A model generated the notes under the pieces. The model was given only the letters and a program-made list of their open reading frames with translations. It made no database searches and was not told the DNA's origin. Of a stretch of DNA of 36,365 bases, positions 30,375 to 36,365 are shown piece by piece. The DNA is from an uncultured Flavobacterium sp. (GTDB lineage Bacteria > Bacteroidota > Bacteroidia > Flavobacteriales > Flavobacteriaceae), in assembly GCA_947626185.1 (NCBI GenBank), contig CANQRD010000015.1, forward strand, positions 1 to 36,365, read 5' to 3'. Made by a program: the position numbers and the translations under genes. How positions within the stretch are numbered: the stretch's first letter is position 1; each line of letters starts with the position of its first letter.

Positions 30375-31511
30375 TTATTGTAATTGCTTATAAAAAAAAG
30401 GTTGATAATTTGGTAACAATTCGGGATGGAAAATTTTTATCAAATCTTTTAAAACCACATCCGGCCGTAGTGGTCCAAGTTCATAAAAAACTGTTCCTCC
30501 GTTTACACCTTTCGTCAATGCCATTGAATATATTTTTTTATTCTTAAATGCACTAAATTGTTTGTAATGAGGGTTTGCCTTTTCTAAATCATTTAATGTT
30601 TCATAATGTCCTGGATTAATCCAAAATTCTGCATCTTGTGCTTTTTCAAATACTTTTTCGAAAGACAAAGCCAAGCTTCCCGTTCCTTTAGTATCTTTCC
30701 ATAAATAATCAGATTGAGCATTATGAAAATAAACCGCTGCCCAACTGTTTCCTTCTGGTAAATACCAAACATCAGAATACATTACACCGCTTAATACTGT
30801 AGGTTTTCTCTTTACATTCTTCACTAATTTAAGGGTAGCATTATAATCGTCAACTACTTTATCAAAAAAATCAAATGCTTCTTTCTTTTTATCAAATAAC
30901 AATCCAAAAAGTTTTATCCACTCTGTTTTTCCTAAAGGATTATTTTCTGTCCAATCTCCGTTATAAATCACTGGAATTCCTGCATTTTTTATTGTTTGCA
31001 ATGCTTTATTTTCACTGTCCATCGCAAATGCAATTATTACATTGGGCTGTAAGTCTATAATCGTTTCTACATTTAAGTTTTCATTTTCGCCAACTTCCTT
31101 TATTTTCCCTTCAGAAATCAACTCAACGACTTTGTTACTAGAAACATAATTTAACCCAGCAAAGCCCTTTAATGTACCTAGTAAATCTAACACTTCTAAT
31201 GCAGGCAGATGGGTTGTTGAAGTACAAACTATTTCTTTTATTGGAATTTGTATGGTAGGATATTGTTTTAGCGAATCTGGTAACTGTATCTCTTCTTTGT
31301 GTAGAATATAAGAAAAATTTTGTTTGGCATTTGCCCAAGGTTGATGAATGGTAAGTAAAGAAAAATTATCATATTCTTGTATAGAAAAACCTTTGGCATA
31401 AGTAACCAAATTATTGTTTTGTAGTGTTTTTTCCTTATTAGGTTGATGTTTACAACTTATAAACAATAGCAATACAATAATAATCCCGATATAGTAAATG
31501 TTTTGTTTCAT
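30375..31511 (-). CDS. BtuF/FhuD-type ABC transporter substrate-binding lipoprotein
   Basis: Lipobox LLLFISC; class III SBP features (ICTSTTHLPALEVLDLLGTLKGFAG...; VETIIDLQPNVIIAF). ATG at 31511 preferred over the ORF-track GTG at 31532. Confidence 0.9.
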   Translation of the reverse strand: MKQNIYYIGIIIVLLLFISCKHQPNKEKTLQNNNLVTYAKGFSIQEYDNFSLLTIHQPWANAKQNFSYILHKEEIQLPDSLKQYPTIQIPIKEIVCTSTTHLPALEVLDLLGTLKGFAGLNYVSSNKVVELISEGKIKEVGENENLNVETIIDLQPNVIIAFAMDSENKALQTIKNAGIPVIYNGDWTENNPLGKTEWIKLFGLLFDKKKEAFDFFDKVVDDYNATLKLVKNVKRKPTVLSGVMYSDVWYLPEGNSWAAVYFHNAQSDYLWKDTKGTGSLALSFEKVFEKAQDAEFWINPGHYETLNDLEKANPHYKQFSAFKNKKIYSMALTKGVNGGTVFYELGPLRPDVVLKDLIKIFHPELLPNYQPFFYKQLQ

Positions 31512-31531
31512 GTTTTTGTTTACTAAAAACA

Positions 31532-31539
31532 CAAAAATA
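31532..31539 (-). promoter_or_regulatory. Putative -7 element (TATTTTTG on minus strand) for the substrate-binding protein gene
   Basis: TAnnTTTG match about 20 bp upstream of ATG 31511; overlaps the alternative GTG start. Confidence 0.35.
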
Positions 31540-31638
31540 AGATTTATTATTCAACTATGATTACTGCGTTTTTTTATCTTATTTAATGTTTATTAGAAAG
31601 CCAAATTATTTACTTATCAATTTATTTTGTCTTTAATT

Positions 31639-32196
31639 TTATTGAGAAATTGTAAAAATAACAGTTCCTTCATAACTATCTGCTGGCAAAGTAACAGATA
31701 CACCAGATAATTTTAATTGTGTTTTAACTTCTGAGAAAGAAAGGCTATTTCCAATTCCTAAAACACCAGCTGTTTGTATTGAAAATAGCAAAAATGAAGA
31801 AGATAATAATGGGGTATAATTTTGTCCTCCGACTATTTGTGATGAACACAATAGACAAATCCCTCCAATTAAAGACCTCCCTCCAATTCGTTTTATCTGT
31901 ATTTGCAAATTATTATTCCAATTAATAGGTTGAAAATTCACTAAAACCTGAACCTTATCTGTTGCAAGTAAATTTAGTAGTGGTCCTGGAAGTGTTCCAT
32001 TCAAAGTAAACAAATCTTCAGCACTTTCATAAGTACCAGCATAATCTGCACCAGCTATTGTAATATCTGGTATTGGTACTTGCCAATTATTACCAATCAC
32101 AGAAATACTTTGCGCTTTTACATGAATAATATTAGTCATTAAGCAAAACAGAAAAAATAAGGCTTGCGTCATTTTTTTATTAAATACTAAATACAT
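31639..32196 (-). CDS. small secreted protein, candidate fibre subunit/tip component (subunit C)
   Basis: Signal peptide (LFFLFCLMTNIIHVKAQ); beta-rich; C-terminus LPADSYEGTVIFTISQ; CLLC pair; last gene of the chaperone/usher-like cluster. Start may instead be ATG 32172. Confidence 0.6.
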   Translation of the reverse strand: MYLVFNKKMTQALFFLFCLMTNIIHVKAQSISVIGNNWQVPIPDITIAGADYAGTYESAEDLFTLNGTLPGPLLNLLATDKVQVLVNFQPINWNNNLQIQIKRIGGRSLIGGICLLCSSQIVGGQNYTPLLSSSFLLFSIQTAGVLGIGNSLSFSEVKTQLKLSGVSVTLPADSYEGTVIFTISQ

Positions 32197-32200
32197 AATC

Positions 32201-32746
32201 TTAATTACTTATGGTATAGATAATAGTTACTGTCTGATTGTTTAGAGCTCTAAGCTTAGAATAATCACTTATTTTTGCTTCTAAATTTATCTGATGCCCA
32301 TTATTTGGTCCAATTCCTGTATAAGCACCTCCTATTTGTGACAAAATAACTTTTGGAGAGGTAGCGAGCAAAACATTTCCATTGCTTTGTCCTAATGCAC
32401 CTTTACCTGTAATTGAGTTTCTTGCATTTATTATAAAATCAATTCCAGGAACAGCATGATCTATCTGAGCAGAAATAGTTCTATTACTAGTATTTACTCC
32501 AATTGCCGAAGTATAATTGAGCCAAGTACTAGTATTGGCATTGGAGTTAATTAATGGCTCACCACTCTGATTAGGACCATTAAATTGAAATAACATTGAT
32601 TGACTTGTCGATTTTATTGCAAGTAAAGCTACTTCTTTTAATCTCACAAACACTTGTTTCCCTTCACTTGACTGCGCTTGTAATGTTGTTAAACTAGAAA
32701 ATAAAAACATTATTACTAGAACACCTATCTTGTATTTTGTTTTCAT
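32201..32746 (-). CDS. small secreted protein, candidate fibre subunit (subunit B)
   Basis: Signal peptide ending LQAQ; beta-rich body (STWLNYTSAIGVNTSNRTISAQI); C-terminus KISDYSKLRALNNQTVTIIYTISN resembles the truncated edge gene. Confidence 0.6.
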   Translation of the reverse strand: MKTKYKIGVLVIMFLFSSLTTLQAQSSEGKQVFVRLKEVALLAIKSTSQSMLFQFNGPNQSGEPLINSNANTSTWLNYTSAIGVNTSNRTISAQIDHAVPGIDFIINARNSITGKGALGQSNGNVLLATSPKVILSQIGGAYTGIGPNNGHQINLEAKISDYSKLRALNNQTVTIIYTISN

Positions 32747-32759
32747 GTATTACTTATTT

Positions 32760-35405
32760 TTAATACCCCACTTTAATAGCTGGTTGTAATAGCTTTATTT
32801 TTGGTTCTTTTTTGCTAATATGTACATTAATCTCTTGAGTTTCATTAGACATCAACGCTATGTCAAATTCGTCATTATCTATTTTAAACTGTGAACCTAA
32901 ATCATGACCATAAATCCTTACCTTCCAATTACCAGGCATTAAATAAGTGAAATAAAAAGGTTCGTTTATTGTACATATTTTACTAAATATTTGTCCAGAA
33001 GATGATCTTACTTCTACTACTACCTTTTGATTAAAAGTATCATCTTTTAAATTATTAACTAAAAAAGAACCTTTAATTGCACTAGCTCTAACAAGATTAA
33101 ATGTAATAAAATTTTCCCCTTCTTCTATTGTAATACTAGTTGGCATACCAATGGTTGGTATATCATCAATATCTAATGTTAGCCTATCTATTTCTAAAAA
33201 ATAATTTCCAGGAACAAGATTATTAAATTTAAAATTTCCGTTCTTATCTACAATCGCAAGTTGTTGACCTAATAGCAATTTTATTCCTTCTGTATTATAA
33301 TTAGACATTATTCTCCCTGCTAAAGTACCACGTTCTTTAATTTTTTTTACGGGTACATTAATATTTACCGTGTACTTTAGTAAAACTGAAAAATCTTTAT
33401 TTTGAATTTCCTCTTTAGCTAAAGTATTCCTAGACTGCAAATAAAGCTGATGATTGGGTAAAAACTGATAAATAATACCTATATCTAACAAATTACGATT
33501 TAAATAATAGTCTTCTAACGCGTGTGAGTTTTGATACATCGCGTTAATAGATAATTCATGTCCAATTTTTGTTTGAAATCTTCCTCCAAATAAATAATAA
33601 GATCTTAAGTCATCTCCATATCTTTTAGACTGATTGTAACTAGAAAAAGCACTAACTACGGTGTTATTTTTACTATACTCTAAACTAGCTGTATACATAG
33701 ATGAATTACCTTCGTTTTTGATTAAATAATTATTGGTTTTTGCCCAATAAGATTGCAAAACACCTCTCCAGTTTTTAATTTGTATTTGCGTTTCTAAACG
33801 AATAAAATTTTCAGCATAATTAAATAACTTCTTTTCCATTTTATCATCTACTTTTTGATTACCTCCAAAAACAGAAAAGAGATTGTTGTTATTTATTTTG
33901 TATCTAATTCCCATTTGTACATTTTGCCTTGTAGGAGCTTGTCCGACAATGGAATCTTTCTGAATATTTTTGTAATCATTTAAAGTATTTAATATAACAG
34001 AAAACTTATCAGACAGCCGATAGTTAACATTAGTTCTATAATATTTAGTGGCATAAAAGTATCCTTTAAAATAAGGTGATGCATAAATATAGCTAAAGTT
34101 AGCGTTGACTTTTCTTCTTACATATTCGGCATTAAATACCCAAGCATATCCATTATCTTTCTCGGCTTTACTCAATGAAAACTCTCCTTTAAGTTTAATT
34201 GATTTACCCAGTTTCCATTGAGATTCAATAAACTGAAGATCTTGATTTTCGTTTTCTTTTTTCAATAAATAACCTATCTTAATATAATTATCCTTCTGAA
34301 AATTATATTTGGTAGCCACCATAAATTCATTTTGTACAGATGAAAAAAAACGAGGAACATTATAAAAAGTAAAAACTTCAAATTTATTCAACTTATAACT
34401 AAGTTCTGCTCCAGTGCCGTATCTTGCTTGTTCAGTTAATAAAGATGATGAAAAGTTTTTATCTCCTACGTGAAAATAAAACTTTTCACTCTGATAATTA
34501 AAGTAATATTCTGAGTAGTTAGAAAAAGAAGAAAAGTCAAATCGATCTGGTCCGAAGAACCTAAACGCATATCTATCTCTTTTTAATGGATCAAAATTTC
34601 CTTCTCCTTTTAATTCATATTGTATTGCACTTTCACTTTCTCCCAATCTATTTCTAAAAAGCAACATTGTAGATGCTTCTATTGGAAATCGGTAATAAAT
34701 ATCTTCCTTAAAACTCAAATTCGAAATGATATTGACTTTTGAAGAAGCTCTTGCTGAAATCACAGAATCTTGCTTAACTAATGCTTCTAATTGTAAATAA
34801 ACAGAAGAAGGATATAAAGTTTTAGCATTAGTTATTTTTGAAATAACAACTTGTTTTTGTTGTCCTGGCAAAAGTTGAATAGAATCATTTTGATTGATTT
34901 GTGTACCTTTCGGATAATTCAACTTTATATTCTCCACTGAATTACCGTTATTGGCTACCAAAAAAACTGCACTAATTGTATCACCAGCTTTAATGAGTTC
35001 ATTTTTAGAGAAAGATGAAACACTTATTTTCGACACTTTTGCCACATTTAATGTGACAGGAAAAATAATTTCTTCTGAAAATTGAGCAGATAAAAACTGA
35101 AAATCAATAATATGATTTCCAAATGAAGTATTATTGGTTATAAATAGTTGACATAATATTATTTTAGATTCGTTAGCAGCCAAATCTATTTCTTCTGCAA
35201 AATTTATCAATTGCCAATTCGTTGGTACAACAATTTTTTGTTGCAACGATAAAGAAACAGCTTGATGATTTGTAATTTTTAAAGGTAAAGAATATATTTT
35301 CCCTGGCTGATAAGTTTCTTTTTTCTGAACAATTTCCAAGGAAATATTTTGAGCCCAAAAGCAGATAGGTAATAATAAAAATAAAACAAGTATTGTTTTA
35401 TTCAT
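32760..35405 (-). CDS. large outer-membrane usher-like protein (N-terminal Ig-like domains, central predicted beta-barrel, C-terminal CarboxypepD_reg/SdrD-B-like domains)
   Basis: 881 aa; signal peptide MNKTILVLFLLLPICFWAQ; ITNHQ.../VANNGNS Ig-like repeats; region about 230-690 rich in alternating aromatic beta-strands (YSEYYFNYQSEKFYFHVGDKNFSSSLLTEQARYGTGAELSYKLNKFEVFTFYNVPRFFSS); NGNFKFNNLVPGNYFLEID and FYFTYLMPGNWKVRIYG modules. Confidence 0.6.
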   Translation of the reverse strand: MNKTILVLFLLLPICFWAQNISLEIVQKKETYQPGKIYSLPLKITNHQAVSLSLQQKIVVPTNWQLINFAEEIDLAANESKIILCQLFITNNTSFGNHIIDFQFLSAQFSEEIIFPVTLNVAKVSKISVSSFSKNELIKAGDTISAVFLVANNGNSVENIKLNYPKGTQINQNDSIQLLPGQQKQVVISKITNAKTLYPSSVYLQLEALVKQDSVISARASSKVNIISNLSFKEDIYYRFPIEASTMLLFRNRLGESESAIQYELKGEGNFDPLKRDRYAFRFFGPDRFDFSSFSNYSEYYFNYQSEKFYFHVGDKNFSSSLLTEQARYGTGAELSYKLNKFEVFTFYNVPRFFSSVQNEFMVATKYNFQKDNYIKIGYLLKKENENQDLQFIESQWKLGKSIKLKGEFSLSKAEKDNGYAWVFNAEYVRRKVNANFSYIYASPYFKGYFYATKYYRTNVNYRLSDKFSVILNTLNDYKNIQKDSIVGQAPTRQNVQMGIRYKINNNNLFSVFGGNQKVDDKMEKKLFNYAENFIRLETQIQIKNWRGVLQSYWAKTNNYLIKNEGNSSMYTASLEYSKNNTVVSAFSSYNQSKRYGDDLRSYYLFGGRFQTKIGHELSINAMYQNSHALEDYYLNRNLLDIGIIYQFLPNHQLYLQSRNTLAKEEIQNKDFSVLLKYTVNINVPVKKIKERGTLAGRIMSNYNTEGIKLLLGQQLAIVDKNGNFKFNNLVPGNYFLEIDRLTLDIDDIPTIGMPTSITIEEGENFITFNLVRASAIKGSFLVNNLKDDTFNQKVVVEVRSSSGQIFSKICTINEPFYFTYLMPGNWKVRIYGHDLGSQFKIDNDEFDIALMSNETQEINVHISKKEPKIKLLQPAIKVGY

Positions 35406-36195
35406 TCTTAATATTTAAATCGATATTAATTCCAAAAACATTTTCATCATTTGTACTAGCATATAAACTTGCTAAATAGTTGCCAAATGGCAAAGATGCT
35501 ATTTCTATTTTGAAACGCTTTGAATTATTGGGTAATAAACTAAGCGTATCTGACTTAAATTCAGCAATTTTATTTCCAGAATTTTTATCAAAAACTTCTA
35601 AAGTATTTACTACGTTATGAAACAATTCACCTGTATTAGCAATATCAACCTCTAAGTAATTTTTATCAGCATTTTTAGTCAACGAAACATTGGTAAATGT
35701 TAATTGGGAATTGGCTTCTAAATTATTATTAGTAATAATCTGAATAGCGAAACGAACTATTGTTTTTATTTGCACTCCCTCTTTATTATTTGAAGCTAAT
35801 TGTTCGTCTACTGGTTCCACTAAAATTACACTCCAGTTACTACCAGGTAATTCTTGCTCTGGGGTATGAATTTCGTATACTACGTCTACTGTAGATTTTG
35901 CCGCAACCTTTACTAAATCTGAACTTAATTTAATCCACTTTAAATTACTTCTTTCATTCTCACCAAAATCTAGATAAGAAGAAATTCCCTCTGCATTATA
36001 GCTATAATCTTTTTGATACAACTTTACGTTTTGAGAAGTATTACCCGTATTTTGTATACTAATTTTTCCTTTGTAAACACTTTTACCATTTATAGCTATT
36101 ATGTGCGTTAATCCATTAGTCACAACAATATTAGCTTTACAAGATAATACAGCAATAAAAAACAACAATAAACTATAAGTAAATTTATTTATCAT
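35398..36195 (-). CDS. PapD-like periplasmic chaperone candidate (two beta-sandwich domains)
   Basis: Signal peptide; YKGKISIQNTGNTSQNVKLYQKDYSY...WIKLSSDLVKVAAKSTVDVVYEIHTPEQELPGSNWSVILVEP resembles fimbrial chaperone domain 1; second domain LEVDIANTGELFHNVVNTLEVFD...LPFGNYLASLYAS. Overlaps the usher-like ORF by 8 bp. ATG 36195 preferred (ORF-track 36231 is upstream of the signal peptide). Confidence 0.6.
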   Translation of the reverse strand: MINKFTYSLLLFFIAVLSCKANIVVTNGLTHIIAINGKSVYKGKISIQNTGNTSQNVKLYQKDYSYNAEGISSYLDFGENERSNLKWIKLSSDLVKVAAKSTVDVVYEIHTPEQELPGSNWSVILVEPVDEQLASNNKEGVQIKTIVRFAIQIITNNNLEANSQLTFTNVSLTKNADKNYLEVDIANTGELFHNVVNTLEVFDKNSGNKIAEFKSDTLSLLPNNSKRFKIEIASLPFGNYLASLYASTNDENVFGINIDLNIKNE

Positions 36196-36294
36196 ACATA
36201 AAAAGTAAGAAATCTTAGGTAAATAGAGCAATTATTATAAATACTAAAAGTAGCATACAACTAAGTATACCACTTACGTTTTTAATGATATAAC

Positions 36295-36365
36295 TTATTC
36301 AGTTATTGTATATGTTACAGTAACCGAAGGTGTTGATGCTATTAAAACCGAATAATCATTAATAG
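36295..36365 (-). CDS. truncated 3' end of a further subunit-like gene (subunit A)
   Basis: Reverse strand reads ...INDYSVLIASTPSVTVTYTITE*; parallels subunit B C-terminus ISDYSKLRALNNQTVTIIYTISN*. Confidence 0.55.
   Translation of the reverse strand, partial: INDYSVLIASTPSVTVTYTITE

Noticed and set aside
1-36365. CRISPR arrays, transposases, integrases, phage genes
   Set aside because: No direct-repeat arrays and no mobile-element proteins recognised in the ORF track; the region is mostly core genome.

Overview
AT-rich window that looks like a Flavobacteriaceae (Bacteroidota) chromosome: TAnnTTTG-type promoters, a PorQ homologue, and typical gene families and order. Most of it is core genome: a thiolase, a DEAD-box helicase, a nucleoside-type MFS transporter, cmk, porQ, lon, an M48 peptidase, msrB, birA, rsfS, ftsH, a LUD/cdsA/psd/ACBP/SOD gene string, oleate hydratase, initiator tRNA-Met, dnaB, accA, EamA, LptF/G, tgt, and two genes of a BtuCF-type ABC importer. 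A partial tRNA-Ser(GCT) lies at the left edge. The most unusual region is the right end (about 31.6-36.4 kb, minus strand). It appears to be a divergent chaperone-usher-like surface-fibre operon: a truncated subunit gene at the window edge, a two-domain PapD-like chaperone candidate, an 881-aa usher-like outer-membrane protein, and two small secreted subunit-like proteins. The three small proteins share a C-terminal beta-strand motif. All assignments come from reading the translations; no database search was run.
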